A stretch of 64,000 bases of DNA, from contig NZ_CP013070.1 in the NCBI RefSeq assembly GCF_000264945.2, positions 1 to 64,000 of the forward strand, written 5' to 3'. Shown here one piece after another: positions 53,622 to 64,000 of the stretch (positions within the stretch are counted from its first letter, which is position 1; each line of letters begins with the position of its first letter). The DNA comes from Sphingobium indicum B90A (GTDB lineage Bacteria; Pseudomonadota; Alphaproteobacteria; Sphingomonadales; Sphingomonadaceae). The translations under genes and the position numbers were made by a program. Below the pieces are notes generated by a model, which saw nothing but the letters and a program-made list of their open reading frames with translations, made no database searches and was not told the origin of the DNA.

Positions 53622-53849
53622 TTACATCGCGTTCGCGGCAGCGTTGCCGGCCGTGTTGGCAACGTTCGAAGCGGCGTTCGAAGCGTTGTCGGCGGCGTTC
53701 ATCGCGGCGTTCATGGCGTTGTCGGCAGCGTTCGACGCGTTCTCGGCAGCATTGGCCGACGCGTTGGCGGCATTTTCCGCACCGCCCGAGCAGGCGGCCA
53801 GGCCGAGCGACGCGGCGAGAACGAGCGAAAGAGCAATCGACTTGGTCAT
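53622..53849 (-). CDS. Ala/Asn-repeat small lipoprotein
   Basis: 75 residues. A lipoprotein signal (M-T-K-S-I-A-L-S-L-V-L-A-A-S-L-G-L-A-A-C) ends at a lipobox L-A-A-C, and the mature part consists almost wholly of N-A-A/N-A-S/A-D-N-A units (A-E-N-A-S-N-A-A-D-N-A). The periodicity of Asn/Asp every 3-4 residues fits a helix with one polar face, as in Lpp-like lipoproteins. No enzymatic motif. Relation to entericidin-type lipoproteins is possible but unproven. Confidence 0.75.
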   Translation of the reverse strand: MTKSIALSLVLAASLGLAACSGGAENAANASANAAENASNAADNAMNAAMNAADNASNAASNVANTAGNAAANAM

Positions 53850-54034
53850 GGGTTAACCCCTCTCTGAGAATAATAACGGCGCAGACCACTCTCGGAGAAA
53901 AGTTCACCCCCCATTGCGTCTGCGCCGCGATTCGTAATGAATCCGGCGACTCATGGCAATCCCAATCATGCGCCAAGCCCGTGATTTGGGGCTGCAAGGG
54001 GTCGAACGGCGCCGTTCCGAACGGCCATTGACGT

Positions 54035-54054
54035 ATATAAAGATTTCTTTATAT
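54035..54054. promoter_or_regulatory. 20-bp palindromic operator before the met operon
   Basis: ATATAAAGATTTCTTTATAT: perfect 9-bp arms around TT, ending nine bases before the ATG of the ArsR-methyltransferase gene. Shape and AT-richness are typical of ArsR-family operators. It probably mediates autorepression and control of metF and metH. Confidence 0.75.
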
Positions 54055-54063
54055 GATCCTGTC

Positions 54064-55035
54064 ATGAGCGCGGCACTCGACATTTTCCGGGCATTGGGCG
54101 ATCCCACGCGGCTGCGCATCATCCATCTGTTGCGCGCCATGGAACTGGCCGTGGGCGAGATCGCGCAGGTCGTCGGGCAAAGCCAGCCCCGCGTGTCGCG
54201 CCATGTCCGCATCCTGGCCGAAGCCGATCTGGTCGAACGGCGCAAGGAAGGCAATTGGGTTTTCCTGCGCCTGGGCAAAAAGGCGGAAATCGCGCCTTTC
54301 CTGACGCTTTTCGACCAGCTTGTCCCGTCGGAGGGCGAATTGCTGTGGCAGAAGGCGGACCTGGCCCGGCTGGCCGCGGTGCGGGCGGACCGCGCCCAGG
54401 CGGCGGAAAGCTATTTCGCCGAACATGCCGAGGAATGGGACGCGATCCGGTCGCTCCACGTGCCGGAGGGGGATGTGGAGGCGGCGATGACCGCGTTGCT
54501 GGCGGCGGAACCCATCGGCCATCTGCTCGACATCGGCACCGGCACCGGGCGCATGATCGAATTGTTCGGCCCGTCGGCGGACCAGGTGACGGCGCTGGAC
54601 CGCAGCCCCGACATGTTGCGGCTGGCCCGCGCCAAGCTGCCGGAGGATGCGGGCGACAAATATGCGCTGGTGCTGGGCGATTTCGGCGCGCTGCCGCTGG
54701 AGCCGGGCAGCGCCGACACGGTGGTGCTGCATCAGGTGCTGCACTATGCGCAGGCGCCCGAAGCGGTGATCGAGGAAGCGGCGCGGGTGACGGCGGCGGG
54801 CGGCCGCGTCCTGATCGCCGATTTCGCGGCGCATGAACGGGAGGAACTGCGGCTGCGCGACCAGCATGCGCGCCTGGGCTTTTCCGACGATCAGATCGAA
54901 AGCTGGTTCGCGGACGCGGGCCTGGAACTGGAGCGGGTGGAGGTGCTGCCCGGCCAGGAACTGACGGTGCAATTATGGCTGGGGCGGCGCCGCGGCGCGC
55001 GCGTCCTGCCTATCGAAGGACGACTTTCCGCATGA
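54064..55035 (+). CDS. ArsR-family regulator fused to a SAM methyltransferase
   Basis: 323 residues. Residues 1-95 are an ArsR/SmtB winged helix (L-G-D-P-T-R-L-R-I-I-H-L-L, V-G-Q-S-Q-P-R-V-S-R-H-V-R-I-L, R-R-K-E-G-N-W-V-F). The metal-binding E-L-C-V-C-D is absent, so it does not sense metals that way. Residues ~150-300 form a class I methyltransferase (L-L-D-I-G-T-G-T-G-R-M, L-D-R-S-P-D-M, H-Q-V-L-H-Y-A, G-G-R-V-L-I-A-D-F). First gene before metF and metH with ATGA coupling. The domain likely senses SAM or SAH; the known SahR regulators of methionine metabolism are ArsR-type. The longer upstream frame (53953) is rejected because it would contain the operator. Confidence 0.85.
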   Translation: MSAALDIFRALGDPTRLRIIHLLRAMELAVGEIAQVVGQSQPRVSRHVRILAEADLVERRKEGNWVFLRLGKKAEIAPFLTLFDQLVPSEGELLWQKADLARLAAVRADRAQAAESYFAEHAEEWDAIRSLHVPEGDVEAAMTALLAAEPIGHLLDIGTGTGRMIELFGPSADQVTALDRSPDMLRLARAKLPEDAGDKYALVLGDFGALPLEPGSADTVVLHQVLHYAQAPEAVIEEAARVTAAGGRVLIADFAAHEREELRLRDQHARLGFSDDQIESWFADAGLELERVEVLPGQELTVQLWLGRRRGARVLPIEGRLSA

Positions 55036-55961
55036 CCCTTGGTTTCCCCTCCGTCGAAGCGGCCCAGGCCTGGCAGGCGCCGCTCTACGCCGATCTGGCG
55101 GGCGACGTGAATGTGAGCTTCGAATTCTTCCCCCCCAAGTCGGAGAAGATGGAGGAGCAGCTATGGTCCGCCATCCAGACGCTGACGCCGCTCGGCCCGA
55201 AATTCGTGTCCGTCACCTATGGCGCGGGCGGGTCGACGCGGGAGCGGACGCACAACACGGTGGCCCGGATCGCGAAGGAAACGCCCCTGTCGGCGGCGGC
55301 GCACCTGACCTGCGTGGCGGCGAGCCGAGCTGAAATCGACGAGGTGGCCGACGCCTATTGGGAAGCGGGCGTGCGGCATATCGTGGCCCTGCGCGGCGAT
55401 CCGCCGGAAATGGGCGCGAAGTTCGAACCGCATCCGGAAGGCTACAAGGGCGCGGCCGAACTGGTCGAGGGATTGCGCAAGCGTCACCTGTTCGAGATTT
55501 CCGTGGCCGCCTATCCCGAAACCCATCCCGACGCGCAGAGCGCGCAGAGCGACATCGACAATTTGAAGCGCAAGCTGGACGCGGGCGCGACGCGGGCGAT
55601 CACCCAATTCTTCTTCGAGCCGGACACCTTCTTCCGCTTCCGCGACGCGGTTGCGGCGGCGGGGATCGACGCGGACATCATCCCCGGCATCATGCCGGTC
55701 AGCAATTTCGCGGCGGTCCAGCGCATGTCGGCCATGTGCAACACCGACGTGCCGGGCTGGATGGGCAAGCTGTTCGAGGGGCTGGACGACCATGCGGCGG
55801 CCCGGCAACTCGTGTCCGCGACGCTGGCGGCGGAACTGTGCCGCAAACTCTATGCGGGCGGGGTGCGCGACTTTCATTTCTACACGCTCAACCGGGCGGA
55901 ACTGAGCTATGCGATCTGCCATCTGCTGGGGTTGCGGCCGGTGGCGACAAATGCGGTTTGA
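55032..55961 (+). CDS. metF: 5,10-methylenetetrahydrofolate reductase
   Basis: 309 residues. Makes 5-methyltetrahydrofolate for MetH. Blocks V-S-F-E-F-F-P-P-K (near residue 25), F-V-S-V-T-Y-G-A-G-G-S-T-R-E-R-T, A-H-L-T-C-V, L-R-G-D-P-P and Q-F-F-F-E-P are all typical. The start overlaps the previous stop (ATGA). A long palindromic repeat separates it from metH. Confidence 0.95.
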   Translation: MTLGFPSVEAAQAWQAPLYADLAGDVNVSFEFFPPKSEKMEEQLWSAIQTLTPLGPKFVSVTYGAGGSTRERTHNTVARIAKETPLSAAAHLTCVAASRAEIDEVADAYWEAGVRHIVALRGDPPEMGAKFEPHPEGYKGAAELVEGLRKRHLFEISVAAYPETHPDAQSAQSDIDNLKRKLDAGATRAITQFFFEPDTFFRFRDAVAAAGIDADIIPGIMPVSNFAAVQRMSAMCNTDVPGWMGKLFEGLDDHAAARQLVSATLAAELCRKLYAGGVRDFHFYTLNRAELSYAICHLLGLRPVATNAV

Positions 55962-55968
55962 AATTTTC

Positions 55969-56070
55969 CGTTCGTCCTGAGTAGCCATTGAGCCCGTCGA
56001 AATGGCGTATCGAAGGACCGCCCTTCGATACGGGTCTTCGACAAGCTCAGCCCCTACTCAGGACGAACGG
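55969..56070. repeat. 102-bp inverted repeat between metF and metH, type B
   Basis: Outer arms CCGTTCGTCCTGAGTAG and CTACTCAGGACGAACGG pair perfectly; inside, GTATCGAAGG/CCTTCGATAC pair again. The whole would form a long stem in the operon transcript, before metH. Confidence 0.85.
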
Positions 56071-56098
56071 TGGTTATTCAGGAAGCGAGTTTGGTGGA

Positions 56099-57145
<1,047 letters not shown>

Positions 57146-57149
57146 AATA

Positions 57150-57256
57150 ATGTTCCCCCTCCCGCAGGCGGGAGGGGGTTAGGGGGGTGGGCCGATCCAG
57201 GCGCTGTCCCCGGAAAAGCCCACCCCCAGCCTCTCCCGCTTGCGGGAGGGGAGCAG
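57150..57256. repeat. GC hairpin repeats between the two metH genes
   Basis: Begins CCCCCTCCCGCAGGCGGGAGGGGG and ends CTCCCGCTTGCGGGAG, members of a family also seen at 63907. The second hairpin holds the GGGAGGGGAG that would serve as ribosome-binding sequence for the next gene. Confidence 0.8.
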
Positions 57257-57264
57257 GTAGTAAA

Positions 57265-59877
<2,613 letters not shown>

Positions 59878-59895
59878 ACCCTGGCCTTATGAACA

Positions 59896-59983
59896 CCGTG
59901 CTCCTGCGGAGGCAGGAGCCCAGTTCAGACGGTTCGATGATAGACGGACGCCGGAACTGGGTTCCTGCCTTCGCAGGAACGCG
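59896..59983. repeat. 88-bp palindromic intergenic repeat, type A
   Basis: CGTGCTCCTGCGGAGGCAGGAG ... GGTTCCTGCCTTCGCAGGAACG, the same unit and spacing as at 47548-47631; the internal stretch CCCAGTTCAGACGG is shared too. Confidence 0.85.
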
Positions 59984-59994
59984 ATGTGCATTCT

Positions 59995-61191
59995 TCACCG
60001 CGCCTCGTGGTTCGCCGCGACCGCCTTCGCCACCGCCTGCATCAACTGCCAGCGCGTGGGGATCGGCTCGGTGGTGCTGCCGATCATCACCGCCACCGCA
60101 TAGCTGGTGCCGTCCGGCGCGGTCATGATGCCGATGTCGTTGAACCCGGTCGACCGCGCGCCCAGTTCCTGCCCCGTGCCGGTCTTGTGCAGATAATGCC
60201 AGCCCGCCGGCACGCCGCCCTTTATCCGTTGCGGCCCGGTCTTCGCCTCGCTCATGATCGACATCAGCAGTTGCGACGACGCGGGCGAGAGCATGTCGTT
60301 CTGCTTCAACTTCGCCAGAGCCTGCACGATGGAGGAGGGCGCGGCCCCGTCCGGCGGGCTGGCGAGATAATTGTCCAGCGCCTTCTGCCGCACCGCCATG
60401 GGCAGCCTGGCCCGCGCCGCGTAGAAATTGCGGCCGATGGAATAATCCTGCCGCCATTCCAGCCCCGCCGTCGTGGATTGCAGCAGCCGCTCGCCGGGGC
60501 CGAAGCGGATGTCCTTGATGTAGCGACGCGCCAGATAGCCGCGCACCGCGTCCGGCCCGCCGACGGCGCGCAGCAGCGCGTCGTTGGCGGTATTGTCGCT
60601 CTGCGTCATGGCGCGGCGCATCAGGTCGGAATAGGTGGTCGTCCAGCCCGAATTGCCCACCAGCGCGGCGGTCGGCTGGTGGAAGAGGGTCAGATCCTTC
60701 TTCGTTATGGTGGTGCTGTCGCTCAGGCGGATCTTGCCCCGGTCCACCGCGTCGAGGAAGGTCATCGACACCCACAGTTTCGACACGCTCTGCTGCGGGA
60801 AGAGCAGATTGCCGTTCCACGCGACCGTCCAGTCGCTGCCGATGCGGCGCACGGCGATGCCGACCTTGCCGTTGAAGCTTTGCCCCAGATTGCGGACCAC
60901 GCTGACCAGTCCGGGCGGCGGGGTTTCCCGCTGGTCGACCTTCAGCGCCTCGAAGGGCTTGGGCGGATTGGCGACCGGCTTGATCGGGAAGGTCGCGGTG
61001 GAGGGCTGCGGCCGCTGCTGGACCGCCGCATAGGGTTGCTGCGGCGCGCTGACGCAGGCCGAAAGCGCCGCCATCAACAGCACGGGACGGCCCCAGCCGC
61101 CCCTGCCGCCATTCGGGCCGCCGCCATTTGGACGCCCGCCGCGCCCTTCCTTGGAAATGATCATCGAAATCCCCGCACTCTCCTTGTCCAT
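59995..61191 (-). CDS. class A beta-lactamase-like serine hydrolase
   Basis: 398 residues (389 if the second ATG is used). A Gly/Asn-rich cytoplasmic start is followed by a hydrophobic segment with lipobox-like L-S-A-C. The catalytic motifs are S-V-S-K (S-x-x-K), S-D-N (M-T-Q-S-D-N-T-A-N-D) and K-T-G (H-K-T-G-T-G-Q). The usual class A length is ~290 from the signal; the extra ~90 N-terminal residues form a Pro-rich linker. May be a beta-lactamase or a related peptidase/esterase; resistance cannot be inferred from this alone. Confidence 0.85.
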   Translation of the reverse strand: MDKESAGISMIISKEGRGGRPNGGGPNGGRGGWGRPVLLMAALSACVSAPQQPYAAVQQRPQPSTATFPIKPVANPPKPFEALKVDQRETPPPGLVSVVRNLGQSFNGKVGIAVRRIGSDWTVAWNGNLLFPQQSVSKLWVSMTFLDAVDRGKIRLSDSTTITKKDLTLFHQPTAALVGNSGWTTTYSDLMRRAMTQSDNTANDALLRAVGGPDAVRGYLARRYIKDIRFGPGERLLQSTTAGLEWRQDYSIGRNFYAARARLPMAVRQKALDNYLASPPDGAAPSSIVQALAKLKQNDMLSPASSQLLMSIMSEAKTGPQRIKGGVPAGWHYLHKTGTGQELGARSTGFNDIGIMTAPDGTSYAVAVMIGSTTEPIPTRWQLMQAVAKAVAANHEAR

Positions 61192-61321
61192 TAGGGTTCA
61201 GACCCGCGACGGGTGACAAGAATCATGCGACGAACGATTCCACAAATGCGATGTAAGGAGGCTGAACGGGACATGCCTTAACTCAGTTGAGGTTCAGGCG
61301 AAGGCCTGCAAGAAAGCGTCC

Positions 61322-62158
61322 ATGATGAACCGGCGAACCATGATGCGGGGCGCGGCGGCGCTGATCGCTGGCGGCATGCTGCCCGCGAAGGCCTGGGCGG
61401 CGCCCTTCGTCTCCCGCCGGATCGCGGTGACGGTGCGGGGGGCCGGGCGCGACGTCGTGCTGATCGCCGGGCTGGCGAGCGGGCCGGGGCTGTGGAACGG
61501 AGTGGTCGGCGCGCTGCCCGGCTATCGCTGGCATCTGGTCCATGTGCGGGGTTTCGCGGGCCTGCCCGCCGACGCCAACGCCAGCGGCCCGCTGGTCCAG
61601 CCGCTGGCGGACGAGATCGCCCGCTATATCGCGGCGGCGGGGCTGGACCGGCCCGCCATCGTCGGCCACAGCATGGGCGGCACGCTGGCGATGATGCTGG
61701 GTTTGAAGGGGCTGGCCGGGCGGCTGATGGTGGTCGACATGCTGCCCGAAGGGGCGGCGATGGTCGGCGGCACGGCGCAGGGGCTGGGCTTCCTGGCCGA
61801 CCAGCTAGGCCAATATTTCACGGGGACAAAGGCGGGACGCGCCTATCTGGCGCAGATGCTGGCGGAAATGCCGGGGGCCAGGGGCAGCGATCCGGACGTG
61901 ATCGCCAATGCGCTGCGCGACCTCGCCAACGTCGACCTTGGCCCGCAACTGGCGCGGCTGACCGCGCCGATGGAGGTGGTCTATGCCGTGGGCGGCGACG
62001 CGAAGCAGGCGGGCGAGATCGGCCGCACCTTCCGCACGGCCTATGCCGCCAAGCGCGGCGTTCGGCTGGTGCCCATCGGTCCCAGCGGCCATGTCGTCAT
62101 GGCGGACCAGCCTGCGCGCTTCAACGCGGTGCTGGGCGATTTTCTGAAGACGGTTTGA
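61322..62158 (+). CDS. alpha/beta hydrolase, exported
   Basis: 278 residues. The N-terminus R-R-T-M-M-R-G-A-A-A-L-I-A-G-G-M-L resembles a twin-arginine-type signal. Nucleophile elbow G-H-S-M-G-G; oxyanion region I-A-G-L-A-S-G-P-G; Asp in Y-A-V-G-G-D and catalytic His in G-P-S-G-H-V-V-M. Substrate unknown. Divergent from the beta-lactamase-like gene. Confidence 0.82.
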   Translation: MMNRRTMMRGAAALIAGGMLPAKAWAAPFVSRRIAVTVRGAGRDVVLIAGLASGPGLWNGVVGALPGYRWHLVHVRGFAGLPADANASGPLVQPLADEIARYIAAAGLDRPAIVGHSMGGTLAMMLGLKGLAGRLMVVDMLPEGAAMVGGTAQGLGFLADQLGQYFTGTKAGRAYLAQMLAEMPGARGSDPDVIANALRDLANVDLGPQLARLTAPMEVVYAVGGDAKQAGEIGRTFRTAYAAKRGVRLVPIGPSGHVVMADQPARFNAVLGDFLKTV

Positions 62159-62288
62159 CGCCGATCAAAGCGGGGGAGGCATGGCCGGCGCATAAGGGGC
62201 GCGGCGCTTGCAGCGTCACTCCTCTTCCTCATGGCGCAGCGCGATGGACCGCTGCGCCACCTTTTTTCGTGCATTAGGTTGATACAGC

Positions 62289-63893
62289 CTAAGGCGCCAG
62301 CACGGTATCCACCGCCTGCGGCAGCATGTTCGGATAGTCGAGCGTATAGTGGAGCCCCCGGCTCTCCTTGCGATGCAACGCCGAACGCACGACCAGCCGC
62401 GCCACCTCCAGCAGGTTGCGCAATTCGATCAGGTCGGGCGTCACGCGGAAATGGCCGTAATATTCGTCCACTTCCTTCGCCAGCAGGTCGATGCGGTGCT
62501 GGGCGCGCTCCAGCCGCTTGGTGGTGCGGACGATGCCGACATAGTCCCACATGAAGCGGCGGATTTCCTTCCAATTATGCTGGACGATGACCTCTTCGTC
62601 GGAATTGGTGACGCGGCTTTCGTCCCACGGGCGGACCGGCGGGGGCGCGGGCAGTTCATCCCAATGGGCGCGGATATGCCGGGCGGCGGCCTCCCCGAAG
62701 ACGAAACATTCCAGCAGCGAATTGGACGCGAGGCGGTTGGCCCCGTGCAGCCCGCTCTCGGTCACTTCCCCCGCCGCATAGAGGCCCGGCAGGTCGGTGC
62801 GCCCGTCCAGATCGATCACCACCCCGCCGCAGGTATAATGCTGCGCCGGGACGACCGGGATCGGCTCCTTCGTGATGTCGATGTCCAGGTCCAGCAGGCG
62901 CGCATAGATGGTCGGAAAATGGGTGCGCACGAATTCCGGCGGCTTGTGGCTGATGTCCAGATGGACATAGTCCAGGCCCAGCCGCTTGATCTCATGGTCG
63001 ATGGCGCGGGCCACCACGTCGCGGGGCGCCAGTTCGGCGCGCTTGTCGAAGCGGGGCATGAACCGCTCCCCGCCGCCGGGCACGCCGGGGGGCAGCTTCA
63101 GATGCCCGCCCTCGCCGCGCACGGCCTCGGTGATCAGGAAATTCTTGACCTCCAGATTGTAGAGGCAGGTCGGGTGAAACTGGTTCATCTCCATGTTGGA
63201 GACGCGGCATCCCGCGCGCCAGGCCATGGCGATGCCGTCCCCGGTCGCGCCCCTGGGCGCGGTGGAGAAGAGATAGGTCCGCCCCGCGCCCCCGGTGCAG
63301 AGGATGGTCGCGCGGCCCAAAATGGCGTCGACATGCCCGCTCTGCTTGTTGAAGGCGTAGACGCCCCAGACATGGCCGTCGCCCGAATAGCGCTCCCCAT
63401 GGCGGCTGGTGATCAGATCGACGGCGACCCGGTCCTCCAGCAGGGTGATGTTGGGATTGGCGCGGGCCGCCTTCAACAGGGCGACCTGCACGGCATGGCC
63501 GGTGGCGTCGTCGACATGGACGATGCGCCGGTGGCTGTGGCCGCCTTCGCGGGTCAGGTGCCAGCGCTCCCCGAATTCCTCGCCCCCGTTAAAGGGCACG
63601 CCCAGTTCCGCCAGCCGCTCGATGGCGGCGGGGGCTTCGGAAACGACGAATTCGACGGTGCTGCGGTCGTTCAACCCCGCGCCGGCGACCATCGTATCCT
63701 CGATATGCGCCTCGAAACTGTCCCCGGCGTCGAGCACGGCGGCGATCCCCCCCTGCGCCCAGTTGGTGGACCCGCCGTCCAGCGCCCCCTTGGCCAGCAC
63801 CACGACCTTGCGGTCCTGCGCCAGGTTGATGGCGGCCGTCAGCCCCGCCGCGCCGGAACCGATGATGACGACGTCATAGGTGGTGATGGGCAT
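62289..63893 (-). CDS. nadB: L-aspartate oxidase
   Basis: 534 residues. First step of NAD synthesis: aspartate to iminoaspartate. FAD motif G-S-G-A-A-G-L, S-T-N-W-A-Q-G-G-I-A-A, H-T/H-R-R-I-V-H, N-M-E-M-N-Q-F-H-P-T and R-L-A-S-N-S-L-L-E-C are the NadB (fumarate reductase flavoprotein-like) signatures. No nadA or nadC is in the window. Confidence 0.93.
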   Translation of the reverse strand: MPITTYDVVIIGSGAAGLTAAINLAQDRKVVVLAKGALDGGSTNWAQGGIAAVLDAGDSFEAHIEDTMVAGAGLNDRSTVEFVVSEAPAAIERLAELGVPFNGGEEFGERWHLTREGGHSHRRIVHVDDATGHAVQVALLKAARANPNITLLEDRVAVDLITSRHGERYSGDGHVWGVYAFNKQSGHVDAILGRATILCTGGAGRTYLFSTAPRGATGDGIAMAWRAGCRVSNMEMNQFHPTCLYNLEVKNFLITEAVRGEGGHLKLPPGVPGGGERFMPRFDKRAELAPRDVVARAIDHEIKRLGLDYVHLDISHKPPEFVRTHFPTIYARLLDLDIDITKEPIPVVPAQHYTCGGVVIDLDGRTDLPGLYAAGEVTESGLHGANRLASNSLLECFVFGEAAARHIRAHWDELPAPPPVRPWDESRVTNSDEEVIVQHNWKEIRRFMWDYVGIVRTTKRLERAQHRIDLLAKEVDEYYGHFRVTPDLIELRNLLEVARLVVRSALHRKESRGLHYTLDYPNMLPQAVDTVLAP

Positions 63894-63902
63894 AGGGTCT
63901 TC

Positions 63903-64000
63903 TTACTCCCCTCCCGCGGGCGGGAGGGGTTGGGGGTGGGCTTGCACGAGGGCTGCCATGATATGCGACAGCACGCCTTCGATATTCCCTATCACTTCCG
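63903..64000 (-). CDS. DUF559-type protein, C-terminal end (partial)
   Basis: Only the last 32 codons are in the window: E-V-I-G-N-I-E-G-V-L-S-H-I-M-A-A-L, the characteristic end of DUF559 (Vsr-like endonuclease) proteins. The C-terminus is extended through a palindromic repeat (H-P-Q-P-L-P-P-A-G-G-E), which is common where such repeats overlap gene ends. The start lies beyond 64000. Confidence 0.6.
   Translation of the reverse strand, partial: EVIGNIEGVLSHIMAALVQAHPQPLPPAGGE
63907..63932. repeat. GC hairpin CCCCTCCCGCGGGCGGGAGGGG
   Basis: Same type as the units between the metH genes (57150-57256); here it forms the translated tail of the DUF559-type gene. Confidence 0.75.

Noticed and set aside
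53953-54063. Longer start of the ArsR-methyltransferase gene
   Set aside because: It would place the palindromic operator inside coding sequence; the ArsR domain begins right at the internal ATG (54064).
59995-61191. Calling the serine hydrolase an antibiotic-resistance gene
   Set aside because: S-x-x-K, S-D-N and K-T-G are present, but many chromosomal relatives are not lactam hydrolases; sequence alone cannot decide.

Overview
The window looks like chromosome of a sphingomonad (Alphaproteobacteria, Sphingomonadaceae; Sphingobium/Sphingomonas-like). The reasons are the high-GC codon use, a methionine synthase split into two genes behind an ArsR-methyltransferase fusion, CpdR, an alphaproteobacterial RelA/SpoT protein, and many small palindromic repeats between genes. 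No database search was possible; all family calls come from reading the translations.

The window has two halves that meet at a tRNA-Val(GAC) gene at 37.2 kb. The left half (1-37.1 kb) is accessory DNA. It begins with a BrnT/BrnA toxin-antitoxin pair and IS debris, then a broken catabolic patch (EthD-like protein, SDR dehydrogenase, 5'-truncated Rieske oxygenase, GNAT fragment) closed by a complete IS6100 (4905-5784). Next, on the minus strand, is a surface-polysaccharide locus: rfbF and rfbG (CDP-glucose and CDP-4-keto-6-deoxyglucose), a cupin epimerase-like protein, an RmlD-like reductase, an FAD oxidoreductase, and the KpsE- and KpsM-like parts of an ABC capsule exporter. The locus is cut by a nest of insertion sequences (12.66-15.03 kb): an IS5-family element carrying a 1.55-kb insert with 315-bp inverted ends and a 4-bp target duplication. 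A polysaccharide pyruvyl transferase lies beyond it.

From 16.4 kb an integrase 3' fragment is fused directly to a beheaded trbL, followed by trbF, trbG, a frameshifted trbI and a DUF2274 gene: the tail of a conjugative trb operon. Next comes 13 kb of envelope-glycan cargo (21.4-34.4 kb): a polyprenyl-phosphate-sugar-type GT2, a methyltransferase, five large polytopic proteins of which most look like GT-C transferases, and a PAP2 phosphatase. Decayed pRiA4b-ORF3 and HigA genes and an intact tyrosine integrase (35606-36643) close the island. The tRNA-Val 3' end faces the integrase and is the natural attachment site.

The right half (37.3-64 kb) is ordinary core genome: dctA, cpdR, N-formylglutamate amidohydrolase, rplJ-rplL, the RelA/SpoT synthetase-hydrolase, an HxlR regulator, a LytS/LytTR two-component pair, GtrA with a divergent GT-C-like protein, tadA, rpmB, a phytase-like esterase, the arsR/methyltransferase-metF-metH(N)-metH(C) methionine operon with a 20-bp palindromic operator, a class A beta-lactamase-like hydrolase, an alpha/beta hydrolase, nadB, and the end of a DUF559 gene. 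Palindromic repeats of at least four sequence families sit in many of its intergenic gaps.

The points most worth a second look are the glycan cargo module, the long-inverted-repeat insertion inside the IS5 element, the SAM-linked repressor-enzyme fusion with its palindrome, the Ala/Asn-repeat lipoprotein, and rplJL standing apart from rpoBC.
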